In this document: piece by piece, positions 35,765-44,731 of the stretch
How positions within the stretch are numbered: the stretch's first letter is position 1
Layout of the letters: each line of letters opens with the position of its first letter
Source: an uncultured Candidatus Binatia bacterium
GTDB lineage: Bacteria > Desulfobacterota > Binatia > UBA9968 > JAJDTQ01
Direction of reading: 5' to 3'
Length of the DNA stretch: 64,000 nt
Assembly (NCBI GenBank): GCA_958295985.1
Contig: OY282432.1
Location: forward strand, 1,983,282 to 2,047,281
Translations under genes and position numbers: made by a program
The notes under the pieces: model-generated
Database searches by the model: none
Told to the model about the DNA's origin: nothing
Seen by the model: only the letters and a program-made list of their open reading frames with translations

Positions 35765-35964
35765 GTCGTCTCCTTCCCCGTCAGAACGGACACGATGCCA
35801 GAATACACGACTGGCGGGACAAGTGAAACGATCTCCGCCACGGCCGACCGCCCGACAGGGTGCGCCGCACCGGCAAGCATCGTTGCAATTACCCCCGCAG
35901 CCCGATATGTCATTCTTTCGTCTCGCGCGTTTCGTTTCCCACTCCGTCAACGCAAGGAAGTCCC

Positions 35965-36942
35965 ATGTTGGTCATCTCCGAAAAACAGGTAAGGGACCTG
36001 CTGGATCTCGATGAGTTGATCTCCGCGCTGGAGCAGGCTCACGTCCAGTTCTCCGCGGGCAAGGTCGTGATGCCGGTGCGCCTGGTGGTGCCGTTGCCGG
36101 AGATACAGGGCCGGATTACCAGCATGCCGGCGTTCATGAGCGAGGGGAAAGCTCTCGGGATCAAGATCATCTCCTACTTCCGGGACAACCCCGGCCAGGG
36201 GCTGCCGCCGATCCTGGCGACCATCTCGATGTACAGCGCCAAGACCGGCGGGCTCGAGGTGCTGATGGACGGAGTCTACATTACGGCCATCCGCACTGCG
36301 TGTGCGTCGGCCATGGCCACCAGGGCGCTGGCGCGACCGGAAACGCCGGTGCTGGGAGTCCTGGGCGCCGGCACACAGGCCCGGACCCACATCCGGGCGC
36401 TGAGCAGGGTCCGCTCCATCGAACGGGTGCTCATCTGGAGCCCGACGCGCACCAGCGCGATATACGTCAAGGAAGAGCTGGAGGGAGAACTCGGCATCGG
36501 CATCCATCCGCAGGACTCCGCCGAGGCGGTGGTCCGCGAGGCGGACATCCTGACCACGGTGACGGACTCGGCCGAGCCCGTCCTCGAGGCTGGTTGGCTG
36601 AAGCCCGGCGTCCACATCAACGCCGTCGGCTCCCACAGGCCCGAGGCCCGGGAGATGAGCGGCGATACGCTCAAGCGGGCGACGGTGGTGGTGGACTCCC
36701 TGGACGCCGTCCACAGCGAGTGCGGGGATATCCTGCTGGCGCTCGAGGAGGGCGCCATCACGCCGGACCACCTGCGCGGCGAGATCGGCGAGGTGCTGTC
36801 CGGCGCCAGGCCGGGACGGACCGGCGACGACGAGATCACCCTGTACAAGTCGGTGGGCATCGCGGTGCAGGACGTGGCCGCCGCCAGCCTGGTCTATCGG
36901 CGGGCGCTGGAGCAGGGAGCCGGCACCGAGGTGGAGATGTAG
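35965..36942 (+). CDS. Ornithine cyclodeaminase / mu-crystallin family NAD(P)-dependent enzyme
   Basis: CAAGGAAG precedes ATG 35965; 325 residues. GIKIISYF carries the substrate-binding Lys of the family, VLGVLGAGTQARTHIRAL is the Rossmann GxGxQA loop, and TTVTDSAEPVLEAGWLKPGVHINAVGSHRP and ITLYKSVGIAVQDVAAASLVY complete the signature. The family includes ornithine cyclodeaminase, alanine dehydrogenase and ketimine reductases. An M20-fold gene follows after 57 bases and probably shares the transcript, suggesting joint processing of an amino-acid derivative. Confidence 0.85.
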   Translation: MLVISEKQVRDLLDLDELISALEQAHVQFSAGKVVMPVRLVVPLPEIQGRITSMPAFMSEGKALGIKIISYFRDNPGQGLPPILATISMYSAKTGGLEVLMDGVYITAIRTACASAMATRALARPETPVLGVLGAGTQARTHIRALSRVRSIERVLIWSPTRTSAIYVKEELEGELGIGIHPQDSAEAVVREADILTTVTDSAEPVLEAGWLKPGVHINAVGSHRPEAREMSGDTLKRATVVVDSLDAVHSECGDILLALEEGAITPDHLRGEIGEVLSGARPGRTGDDEITLYKSVGIAVQDVAAASLVYRRALEQGAGTEVEM

Positions 36943-36999
36943 CAGAGGGGAAGGGCGGTCTCGGAGGGCTTCCCTGACGCCCGACCCGGAACACGATTC

Positions 37000-38187
37000 A
37001 TGGACGCGAACGAAGCCAGAGAACGCATCGAGCAACGACTGGACGAAGACGAGGTCCGCCGGCTTCTGGTCAAGTTGCTGCAGACGCCGAGCCCCCAGAC
37101 CGAGCTGCTCGAAAAGGAGCCGCAGGTGCTGGCGCTGATCCGCGACGTGGTGCGGCCCGAACTCGAGGCGGAAGGCGTCAGCGCCGCCATCGACGGCATG
37201 GGCAACCTCATCGCGCGGCTGCCGGGCCGGGGAACGGCCCCGGGGCTGTTGCTGGTGTCTTATGCCATGAACGCCGCGCCCAGCACCATGCCCAACCCGT
37301 ATTCCGGGGAGATCGTCGACGGCGCGCCCCACGGGCTCGACGGCCCCTGCGGCTGGGGCCGCGGCGCCTGCGAGCAGAAGGGCAGCCTGGCGGCCATGCT
37401 GAGCGCGGTGAAGCTCATTGCCCGCAGCGCGTGGGAGCTGCCCGGAGACCTCTACTTCGTCACCAGCACCGCGGGCGAAAGCGGCAAGCACGAATCCCTC
37501 GACTACGTGCTGTCGAGGGGTGGCATCGACGCGGGCTGGGGCCTCATCGACGGCCCGCCCGAGATCCAGTTGGGCAACAAGGGCCGCATCGACGTGCGCG
37601 TCGTCGTGCGCGGCCGCCAGGCCCACAGCAGCCGCCCCTGGGACGGCGTCAACGCCGTGGACGGCGCCGTCAAGGTGCTGGAGAAGCTCGCGCCGCTGAT
37701 GCCCTATCCCGAGGACAAGAGCCACCCGGAACTGGGCCGGGTTTCCCTCACCCCCACCGCCATCGAGAGCTACCCCAAGTCGACCCACACCATTCCGGGT
37801 GAGTGCCATATCAAGATGGACCGCCGGCTGCTGCCGGGGGACGACGCCGACCGCGCGGTCGCGCAGCTCGCCGATGCCATCGGCAGCATCGGGCCCTGGG
37901 AGGTGACGCTGGAGAAGGAAGAGTTCATGTATCCCTGCGAGGTGGCGAAGGACGCCGGGCTGGTGGTGGCCCTGGGCGGCGCCATACGGACCATGCTGGG
38001 GCGGGAGCCGGAGTACAGCTTCTCCACCGCCGCCAATGACACCGGGCTGCTCAACGTCCGGGGGATAGAGACGGTGAACTACGGTTCCCGCGCCGTCCGG
38101 TTCCAGCACACGGACAACGACCTGGTCCCCCTCAAGAGTGTGGTCGAGGCGGCCAAGGTGTTCACGTTCATGGCGCTGCACCGCTAG
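37000..38187 (+). CDS. M20-fold protein with degenerate N-terminal metal motif
   Basis: The 395-residue protein shows the M20 order GRGACEQKGSLAAM, TSTAGESGKHES, GNKGRIDVRVVVRGRQAHSS (lid-domain His) and the terminal FQHTDND with the C-terminal metal His. The usual GHxD that provides a metal His and the catalytic Asp reads SYAMNA, so both are absent, and the bridging Asp is Glu (CEQKG). It keeps a different set of ligands from the M20 protein at 9906 and may be non-hydrolytic or have shifted chemistry. It follows the ornithine cyclodeaminase-like gene and probably acts on the same compound. Confidence 0.75.
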   Translation: MDANEARERIEQRLDEDEVRRLLVKLLQTPSPQTELLEKEPQVLALIRDVVRPELEAEGVSAAIDGMGNLIARLPGRGTAPGLLLVSYAMNAAPSTMPNPYSGEIVDGAPHGLDGPCGWGRGACEQKGSLAAMLSAVKLIARSAWELPGDLYFVTSTAGESGKHESLDYVLSRGGIDAGWGLIDGPPEIQLGNKGRIDVRVVVRGRQAHSSRPWDGVNAVDGAVKVLEKLAPLMPYPEDKSHPELGRVSLTPTAIESYPKSTHTIPGECHIKMDRRLLPGDDADRAVAQLADAIGSIGPWEVTLEKEEFMYPCEVAKDAGLVVALGGAIRTMLGREPEYSFSTAANDTGLLNVRGIETVNYGSRAVRFQHTDNDLVPLKSVVEAAKVFTFMALHR

Positions 38188-38219
38188 CGTCTTGTCTCAG
38201 AAGTTTACCCGGCGGCCTG

Positions 38220-38915
38220 TCAAAGGTGCAGTGGAACGGCGTCCTTGAGGGAAAGGGTCCGGGTGGTGACCCGGGCGCCGTAGGGATAGACCTCGACGCC
38301 GGCCCTGACCGCCCGGCGCAGCCAACGTCCGTACTCGGGGTCGATCTCGTCCGCGGGCCTGAAGGAGGGGCAGGGTCTCCTCTGGATCACGAACAGCAGC
38401 ACCGCCCGGTGTCCTCTCCGTCGCAGCCGCACGAGCTCTTTCAGGTGTTTCGTGCCTCGCTCGCTGACGGCGTCGGGAAAGGCGGCGACTCGGTCCACCA
38501 CCAACGTCACGTTCTTGACCTCGACGTAGCAGCGCTTTCCCGGGCTTTCGAGAAGAAAGTCGAGGCGGGCGCCCGGCCGCGTCGGGACCTCGGCGCGGAG
38601 GTTCTCATAGCCCTGCAACTCCCGGACCACGCCGGTCTCGATCCCTTCACGGGCCAGCCGGTTGGCTGCCAGGGTATTGATCCCCACCAGCGTTCGGCCC
38701 ACCCGTATCAACTCCCAGGTGAAGGCAAGCTTCCGCCCCTTGCCGCTCTGGTCCGAGAGGTAGACCCGGCTGCCGGGCTCGTTGCAGCCCAGCATGCTGC
38801 CGGTGTTGGTGCAGTGAGCCGTCACCCGCGTACCGTCGTCGAGCCGAACGTCCGCGAGGAAACGCTTGTAGCGCTTGAGGAGGGTGCCCGGGATCAGTGG
38901 AGCGGGGAAACGCAT
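38220..38915 (-). CDS. sfsA: SfsA family DNA/RNA nuclease-like protein
   Basis: The 231-residue product has the full SfsA pattern: LIPGTLLKRYKRFLADVRLDDG, HCTNTGSMLGC, RARLDFLLE-type core (GARLDFLL), CYVEVKNVTLV with the PD-(D/E)xK-like E-x-K pair, FPDAVSERGTKHLKEL, and ADEIDPEYGRWLRRAVRAGVEV. SfsA was named for sugar fermentation stimulation in Escherichia; its biochemical role is unsettled though the fold is nuclease-like. It is in the same direction as the cox-like operon, 97 bases beyond its end. Confidence 0.92.
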   Translation of the reverse strand: MRFPAPLIPGTLLKRYKRFLADVRLDDGTRVTAHCTNTGSMLGCNEPGSRVYLSDQSGKGRKLAFTWELIRVGRTLVGINTLAANRLAREGIETGVVRELQGYENLRAEVPTRPGARLDFLLESPGKRCYVEVKNVTLVVDRVAAFPDAVSERGTKHLKELVRLRRRGHRAVLLFVIQRRPCPSFRPADEIDPEYGRWLRRAVRAGVEVYPYGARVTTRTLSLKDAVPLHL

Positions 38916-39012
38916 GGCGATGACGCCGCCTTACGGGGAGAGCATCCTCCCGCACCCCCTCGTTCCGGGAGGGAAGGGGCGACAGCTCTTGCGGCGGACG
39001 ACGAGGGGCGGG

Positions 39013-39891
39013 CTACGGCCGGGCCCCTTGGCCATCGAGGCATTTTTTCGCGGCGCGGCGCAGCAGGACGCCGATGAGGTGGCGCTTGTATTCCGCGCTG
39101 CCCTCCCGGTCGTCCACCAGTGCGGCCTCATCGGCGAGGGTGTCGCCGGCCTCCTGAAGCCGCTGTTCGACCGACTCCGCGGGGCCGGCGATGAGGCCTT
39201 CCGCGGCCGTCGAGCGGCACGGCGTGGGGCTCACGCAGCCCACCGCGCAACGAGCCCGGCGGATCTCCCCGCCGTCATCGTCCAGGTCGAGGGACAGCGC
39301 CAGCCCGAGCAGCGGCCGCTCGTGGACCTGGAACTTGAGGTAGGCGGCGCGTTGGGACGGTCCGGGCAGCGGCACGTCCACGCCGGTCAGGACCTCGTCC
39401 CGGCCGAGGGAGTTCTCATAGGCGCCGGCCAGCAACTCGTCCATGGCCACGGTTCGTTCGCCCGATTTCCCTTGCGCGCGGGCGCTGCCGTCCAGCGCCA
39501 GCAACAGGGTTGCGGGATCGGAGTGGGGCTCGGCGAAACACAGGTTCCCGCCCAGGGTGCCGGTGGCCCGCACCCGTACGTTGGCCACGTTGGCCGCCAT
39601 TTCGGCCATCACCGGCAACGACTCCCGAACGACGGCGGAGCGCTCGATCATCCGATGGGTGGCCGCGGCGCCGATGTGCAGGCGCCCGTCGCGGCGCTCG
39701 ATACCGTCGAGGCCGGTCACGGCCTTGACGTCGATGAGGTGCTCGTAGCGCAGCAGGTCGTGCCGCATGGCCAGCAGGAGCTCGGTGCCGCCGGCGTACA
39801 GGCTGCCGGTCTCGCCGTAGTGGTCGAGCATCTCCGCGGCCTCCCGCAGATCGGCCGGCCGATGCATGGCGAAGCGTCGCAGCGGCATCAT
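39013..39891 (-). CDS. Molybdenum hydroxylase FAD-binding subunit (CoxM-like)
   Basis: The 292-residue protein carries both FAD motifs of the xanthine-dehydrogenase medium subunit: LYAGGTELLLAMR (residues 31-43) and ATGTLGGNLC. It overlaps the large-subunit gene by four bases, so the three subunits are coupled. It passes electrons from the iron-sulfur subunit to its acceptor. No [4Fe-4S] insertion is seen, which separates it from 4-hydroxybenzoyl-CoA reductase. The last gene of the catabolic operon. Confidence 0.88.
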   Translation of the reverse strand: MMPLRRFAMHRPADLREAAEMLDHYGETGSLYAGGTELLLAMRHDLLRYEHLIDVKAVTGLDGIERRDGRLHIGAAATHRMIERSAVVRESLPVMAEMAANVANVRVRATGTLGGNLCFAEPHSDPATLLLALDGSARAQGKSGERTVAMDELLAGAYENSLGRDEVLTGVDVPLPGPSQRAAYLKFQVHERPLLGLALSLDLDDDGGEIRRARCAVGCVSPTPCRSTAAEGLIAGPAESVEQRLQEAGDTLADEAALVDDREGSAEYKRHLIGVLLRRAAKKCLDGQGARP

Positions 39892-42188
39892 GACTTGTTC
39901 TCTCCACCCGTGGCGCGCGCCTCGCGGATGGCGCGCCAGACTTTTTCCGGCGTCAGGGGCGCCCGGCGCACGCGAGCGCCGGTGGCGTTGTACACCGCGT
40001 TGGCGATGTTGGCCGGCAACGAGTTGAGCGACGCCTCGCCGCCGCCCTTGGCGCCGTAGGGTCCCACCCCGTCGCGGTTCTCCACCAGTTCCAGCTTCAC
40101 CGACCGCGGCATGTCGGAGAACCGGGGCAGGCGGTACTCCAGCAGGTTGCCGTTCAAGAGCTGGTTGCCGTCGAACTCCAGTTCCTCGAACATGCCGATG
40201 CCCATGCCGGTGGTGGCGGCGCCGATGTCCTGGCCCTCGGCCAGGGCCGGGTTGATGGCCAGCCCTACGTCGCCCGCGGTGCCGAGCTTCTCCATGGTCA
40301 CCTTGCCGGTCTCCTCGTCCACGGACACCTCGATGCCGGTGGAGGCCGCTTCCCAGAACACCGGCAACTGCGCGAAATCCCCGTCCTTGCGAATGTACGC
40401 GCGGCCGATGACCTCACCGTCCGGGAGCTTGTAGTAGCGGGTCAGCACCTCGGACCAGTTCAGCCGCGCCTCGCCGCAGGTGACGCCGCCGCGAACGGAC
40501 TCGATCTCCGACTCCTCGACCCCGAGCACGTCCGCGGCCATGCGGACCATCTGCTCCTTGGCCTCCCGGCTGGCCTCCTGTACCGCCCGGCCCATGAGGG
40601 TGGTGGTGCGGCTGGCGCCGGTGGAGCGGTCGTAGGGGGTGATGGCGGTGTCGGAAGACACCACCCGCACCACGTCGAAGGAGACGCCGAGCTCTTCGGC
40701 GGCGATCTGCGGAAGCACCGTGTGGCTGCCCTGGCCCAGTTCCGTGCTGCCGATCATCAGCGATACCGAGCCGTCGGCGTGCACCCGTACCGCGGTGGAG
40801 GTGAGCGGATAGGCGCCGGCGTCGCTGGCGGAGCAGCCGATGCTGCGTCCATGGCCGCGGGGCAGCGGCTCCTTCCAACCGATGTTGTCGGCGACGATCC
40901 TGAGGTCCTGGGTCAGGGTGCCGTCGAACGGACGCATGCCGGGAAAGAACTCCTGCTTCGGGCGCGCCACGTTGTCCAGGCGGAACTCGTAAGGGTCCTT
41001 GCCGATCCTGGCCGCGAGCTCGTCGATCTGGGATTCGCCGGCCATGGTCACCTGGGCGCAGCCGAAGCCCCGGAACGAGCTGGCCGGCACCGTGTTGGTG
41101 TAGACCGAGTAGTTGTCGATCTGGACGTTGGGGATGGCGTAGGGGCCGACGCAGCGGTTGGACGACTTCTCGCACACCAGCGGGCTGTTCTCCGCGTAGG
41201 CGCCGGTGTTCATGTAGATCTTCGCCTGGCGCGCGATGATCTTGCCGTCGGCGTCCACCGCCGTGCGCATCCAGGTCAGGGCGTCGTCGCCCCGGGTGGT
41301 GAGCATGGCCTCTTCCACGCTGAGCTGGAGCTTCACCGGGCGCCGGGCCTTCCACGCGCACGCCGACACCAGCGGCTCGATCTTGGTGTAGGACTTGCTG
41401 CCGTAGCCGCCGCCCACGAACGGCACGATGAGGCGGATGCGGCTCACCGGCATATCGAAGATGGTCTTCAGGTCGTGCCGCACCATGAAGGGATGCTGGG
41501 CCGACGAGTAGAGGGTCACGCCGTCGTCGCCCACCTCGGCGATGGCCACGTAAGGCTCCATGGCATAGGCATAGGCCATGGGGAAGTAGTACTCGCCCTC
41601 CACCACCGCCGCGGCCCGGGCGAACGCGGCGTCCACGTCGCCCCACTTGACATGGTGTTCCTGGCACAGGTTGGAGCCCCGGCCCGCGGTGACCTCCCCC
41701 TCGAAGCCGCGCAGCGCGCCGGCCTCGAACTGGCGCTCGTGCAGCAGAGGGGCGGTCTTCTCCAGCGACTCCCCGGGCTCCATCACCGCGGGCAGCTCCT
41801 GGTACTCCACGCGGATGAGCTCCAGCGCCTCGTAGGCGGTGAGCTCGTCCTCGGCGATGACCGCGGCCACGGGCTCGCCCGCGTAGCGCACCTTGTCGAT
41901 GGCGATGAGCGGGTGGTCCTTGACGGCGTGGCCGAAGTAGGGATTCAAGCCTTCCAGGTCGTCGCCCCGCAGGACGTTGCAGACGCCGCGGTGGGTCTCG
42001 GCCGCGGACGTGTCCATGGAGACGATCCTAGCGTGGGCGTAAGGGCTCCTCAGCACCTTGACGTGGGCCATGCCGGCGAGCTTCACGTCGCTCACGTAGA
42101 GCGCCCGGCCCGACACCTTGGCGCGGCCGTCACGGCGCGGCACCGAGCGGTTGACCACCTCGAAGTCGCGGCTCTTCTCCTCGCTCAT
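39888..42188 (-). CDS. Molybdenum hydroxylase large (molybdopterin) subunit, xanthine dehydrogenase family
   Basis: The 766-residue subunit binds the molybdopterin cofactor: FVGGGYGSKSY, ASSFRGFGCAQV, GSTELGQGSHTVLPQIAAEELG and, at the C-terminus, the catalytic Glu in GAKGGGEASLN. It lacks the AYRCSFR loop of CO dehydrogenase, so it is a hydroxylase of the xanthine/nicotinate/aldehyde type, which adds water-derived oxygen to a carbon beside a ring nitrogen or to an aldehyde. GGAGG precedes ATG 42188, and the gene overlaps the [2Fe-2S] subunit gene by four bases. The operon context with LLM enzymes and a hydrolase points to breakdown of an N-heterocycle or similar compound. Confidence 0.88.
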   Translation of the reverse strand: MSEEKSRDFEVVNRSVPRRDGRAKVSGRALYVSDVKLAGMAHVKVLRSPYAHARIVSMDTSAAETHRGVCNVLRGDDLEGLNPYFGHAVKDHPLIAIDKVRYAGEPVAAVIAEDELTAYEALELIRVEYQELPAVMEPGESLEKTAPLLHERQFEAGALRGFEGEVTAGRGSNLCQEHHVKWGDVDAAFARAAAVVEGEYYFPMAYAYAMEPYVAIAEVGDDGVTLYSSAQHPFMVRHDLKTIFDMPVSRIRLIVPFVGGGYGSKSYTKIEPLVSACAWKARRPVKLQLSVEEAMLTTRGDDALTWMRTAVDADGKIIARQAKIYMNTGAYAENSPLVCEKSSNRCVGPYAIPNVQIDNYSVYTNTVPASSFRGFGCAQVTMAGESQIDELAARIGKDPYEFRLDNVARPKQEFFPGMRPFDGTLTQDLRIVADNIGWKEPLPRGHGRSIGCSASDAGAYPLTSTAVRVHADGSVSLMIGSTELGQGSHTVLPQIAAEELGVSFDVVRVVSSDTAITPYDRSTGASRTTTLMGRAVQEASREAKEQMVRMAADVLGVEESEIESVRGGVTCGEARLNWSEVLTRYYKLPDGEVIGRAYIRKDGDFAQLPVFWEAASTGIEVSVDEETGKVTMEKLGTAGDVGLAINPALAEGQDIGAATTGMGIGMFEELEFDGNQLLNGNLLEYRLPRFSDMPRSVKLELVENRDGVGPYGAKGGGEASLNSLPANIANAVYNATGARVRRAPLTPEKVWRAIREARATGGENKS

Positions 42189-42685
42189 CCCCGAGCCTCC
42201 TTCATGACCGCCGCCGCCTTGCGGATGGCCTTCACGATGGGCACGTATCCGGTGCAGCGGCAGAGGTTGCCGTCCATGTGGTGGATGATCTCGTCGTCGG
42301 TGGGGTCGGGAACGTCGTCGAGCAGCGCCTTGGCGGACAGGATCATGCCCGGCGTGCAGAAGCCGCACTGGAAGGCAAACTCGTCGATGAAGCACTGCTG
42401 GATGGGGTGCAGCTTGCGGCCGGCGTCCTCGAGTCCCTCGATGGTGGTAACGCTGTGCCCCTGGGCCTCGTAGGCCAGGTAGGTGCAGGAACTCACCGGC
42501 AGGCCGTCCACCAGCACCGTGCACGCCCCGCAGACCTGCACCTCGCACGAGATCTTGGTCCCGGTGAGGTTCAGGCGGTTCCGAAGCACTTCCGAAAGGG
42601 TCTGCTGCGGCTCGCACTCAACGGTCAGGTCCTTGCCGTTGAGTTCGAAACGCAACTCCACAAGGTTCCGCGACGGCTTAGACAT
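42185..42685 (-). CDS. Molybdenum hydroxylase [2Fe-2S] subunit (CoxS-like)
   Basis: Two iron-sulfur clusters are visible in 166 residues: the ferredoxin-type C47, C52, C55, C67 (CEVQVCGACTVLVDG with SSC) and the second C107, C110, C142, C144 (QCGFCTPGM, LCRCTGY). ATG 42685 lies inside the end of the upstream LLM gene (8-base overlap), so translation is coupled. It moves electrons from the molybdenum centre to the FAD subunit. Confidence 0.9.
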   Translation of the reverse strand: MSKPSRNLVELRFELNGKDLTVECEPQQTLSEVLRNRLNLTGTKISCEVQVCGACTVLVDGLPVSSCTYLAYEAQGHSVTTIEGLEDAGRKLHPIQQCFIDEFAFQCGFCTPGMILSAKALLDDVPDPTDDEIIHHMDGNLCRCTGYVPIVKAIRKAAAVMKEARG

Positions 42686-43700
42686 AGTGCGGTATGATCT
42701 CCTCCGACCAGAGCAGCATCTCCTTGTACATGGTGTCCATGTCCGGGTAGATGAGCTTGAGCTCGAAGTGCTGCACGCCGGCCTCGATGAACTCGTCGAT
42801 GCGGCGCCGGACGTCGTCCACCGAGCCGATGATGTGGCGGTCCAGCGCGAACTGGATGTTGTCCACGTCACGCTCGTAGGTGTGGGAGCTCTCGCGGATG
42901 GTGGGGAGAGCCAGGGTCATGGCCTCGTCCCGGGTCCGGGCGATGGCGGCCAGCTTTTCCACCGCGATCTTGATGCCCGCCGGATCCCGCCCCGCGTCCT
43001 CGGCCGCCTTCCGCAGGATGTCGCAGCCCCGGGCCATCTCCGCGGGCGAAAGCCACCCGGGGATCCAGCCCTCGCCGTAGCGCCCGGCCCGAATCGCGGC
43101 CTGGTCCATCCAGCCCCCCACCCACACCGGAGGATGGGGTTTCTGCACCGGCTTGGGGTGGATCTCGGCGTTGTCGAACTTGAGGTACTTGCCCTCGTAG
43201 GAGGCCATGGGCTGGGTCCAGACGGCCTTCATGGCCTCGATGTACTCGTCGGTGCGGTTGCCCCGGCCCTTGATGGGCACCTCGAACACGTCGAACTCGC
43301 TGGAGTCCCGCGTGGCCTTGGAACCGAGCCCCACGCCCACCAGCAACCGCCCGTCGCACAGGTGGTCCAGGGTGGCGCACTGCTTGGCCGCGTAGATGGG
43401 GTTGCGCAACGGCATCACCAGACAAGCCACGCCGATCTGGATGTCCCTGGTCTTGGCGGCCAGGTAGGACATGGTGGTCATGCACTCGAAGAAATTGGCT
43501 TCCTGGGCGTCGGTGATGGCCTCGGTGGCGCCGGACGAGATGTGGTGCCGGTGCATCTCCGAGCTCCACACCACGTGGTCGTGGAGCCAGACGGTGTCGA
43601 ACCCCAACTCCTCGGAGTTCTGCGCGGCCTTGACGATGTTCGCCTTGCTGGAGAGCGGCCCCGAGTTGGGCACCCGGATGCCGAATTCGAATTTACCCAT
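42678..43700 (-). CDS. LLM-class F420/FMN-dependent oxidoreductase
   Basis: A 340-residue luciferase-like TIM barrel: MGKFEFGIRVPNSGPLSS, ELGFDTVWLHDHVVW, IGVACLVMPLRNPIYAAKQCATLDHLCDGRLLVGVGLGS, PPVWVGGWMDQAAIRAGRYGEGWIPGW and HIIGSVDDVRRRIDEFIEAGV. The arrangement is nearer to F420-dependent tetrahydromethanopterin-reductase-like LLM proteins, but FMN use is also possible. The gene overlaps coxS by 8 bases and follows the hydrolase gene by 29. Presumably it performs one oxidative step on the operon substrate. Confidence 0.85.
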   Translation of the reverse strand: MGKFEFGIRVPNSGPLSSKANIVKAAQNSEELGFDTVWLHDHVVWSSEMHRHHISSGATEAITDAQEANFFECMTTMSYLAAKTRDIQIGVACLVMPLRNPIYAAKQCATLDHLCDGRLLVGVGLGSKATRDSSEFDVFEVPIKGRGNRTDEYIEAMKAVWTQPMASYEGKYLKFDNAEIHPKPVQKPHPPVWVGGWMDQAAIRAGRYGEGWIPGWLSPAEMARGCDILRKAAEDAGRDPAGIKIAVEKLAAIARTRDEAMTLALPTIRESSHTYERDVDNIQFALDRHIIGSVDDVRRRIDEFIEAGVQHFELKLIYPDMDTMYKEMLLWSEEIIPHYV

Positions 43701-43729
43701 GGTCAGCTCCTCGCCCTTCGTCTTCGACC

Positions 43730-44644
43730 CTACGGTTCGGTGACGCCGATGCGGTCGTATTTCAGGTGGCGGTTGTACCAGTCCACCACCTCGCCGGCGA
43801 TCTGGTCGAAGTAGTCGTTGTAGACTCCGTAGTGGGTGGTCTTCTTCAGCATGACGAGCTTCTTGGGCTCTCCCGCCTTCTCGTACATGCGGACGGAGTG
43901 CTCCTCGGGCGTCGTGGCGTCGTACTCCACCGCGATGAACAGCACCCCGCGGGGAGAGATCTTGTCCACCACGTCCTCCGGCCGGTAGTCCAGGATCGCG
44001 TCGGCGCACTGCAGCGGCATCTGGTTGGGGATCTTGGACGCCACCTCCTTCTTGATGTTGGTGGTCTTGCGCTCCGGGGTCTGGACCATGATCTCCTCGC
44101 GCGCCGCCACCAACTCGCCGGAACCGGTCAGGGCCCGCTGCCGGCGGTCTTCCTCGATGCGCTTGAGGTAGTCGATCCACTCGTACTCCCGGCGCATGGA
44201 ATGGAGCCAGTCGCGTCCGTTGCACACGCCGAGGTAGCACACCACGCATTTCACCCGGCTGTCGGTGCCGCCCACCAGCACGGCGTTGCCGCCGCCGGTG
44301 CCGCCGGAACCGTAGGTGGCGATGCGGTCGGAGTCCACGTCGTCGCGGGTTTCCATGTAACTGATGGCGTTACGGATGTCTTCGGCCTGCCAGGTGGGCA
44401 TGACCCAGCCCTTTTGCGGCCCTTCGCTCTCGCCCCACCCGCGGTAGTCGAAGCACAGGCAGGCGTATCCGGCCTCGCACAGCCGCTCGAACATCAGGAT
44501 GTAGTGCTTGGCGTCCTTGAGGCCCAGAAAGCCCGGGCCCTGGACGATGCCCGGCCAGGGCTTGCCCTTGTCGCCGTCGGGTAAGTAGACGGTCCCGCGG
44601 ACCTTGTAGCCCTCGCTGTAGAAAGTGACGTCCTCTGTTTGCAT
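43730..44644 (-). CDS. Alpha/beta hydrolase (dienelactone hydrolase/acetyl-xylan-esterase-like) with altered nucleophile elbow
   Basis: The 304-residue protein has the alpha/beta-hydrolase order: KPWPGIVQGPGFLG (oxyanion region), ACLCFDYRGWGES, RIATYGSGGTGGGNAV at the elbow, VLFIAVEYDATTP (acid) and LKKTTHYGVYN (catalytic His). At the elbow, the usual G-x-S-x-G after RIAxxG would put the nucleophile at residue 114, which is Gly; Ser113 or Thr116 (GGTGG) could take over. It is between the two LLM genes, 29 and about 87 bases from each, so it likely hydrolyses an ester or lactone formed by them. Activity needs proof. Confidence 0.78.
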   Translation of the reverse strand: MQTEDVTFYSEGYKVRGTVYLPDGDKGKPWPGIVQGPGFLGLKDAKHYILMFERLCEAGYACLCFDYRGWGESEGPQKGWVMPTWQAEDIRNAISYMETRDDVDSDRIATYGSGGTGGGNAVLVGGTDSRVKCVVCYLGVCNGRDWLHSMRREYEWIDYLKRIEEDRRQRALTGSGELVAAREEIMVQTPERKTTNIKKEVASKIPNQMPLQCADAILDYRPEDVVDKISPRGVLFIAVEYDATTPEEHSVRMYEKAGEPKKLVMLKKTTHYGVYNDYFDQIAGEVVDWYNRHLKYDRIGVTEP

Positions 44645-44731
44645 GTGGTTCTCCCAAGAGCCTTCGAGCGGCGCAGGAACGTACCTGCTCCCGACGCGCC
44701 GGGAGCAGGGTTCGGACTTCGAGTGTCGCTC

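Noticed and set aside
35947..38181. Open frame of 744 codons on the minus strand across two plus-strand genes
   Set aside because: It lies opposite the ornithine cyclodeaminase-like and M20 genes, both with full family motifs and good start sites; the antisense product has no motif.
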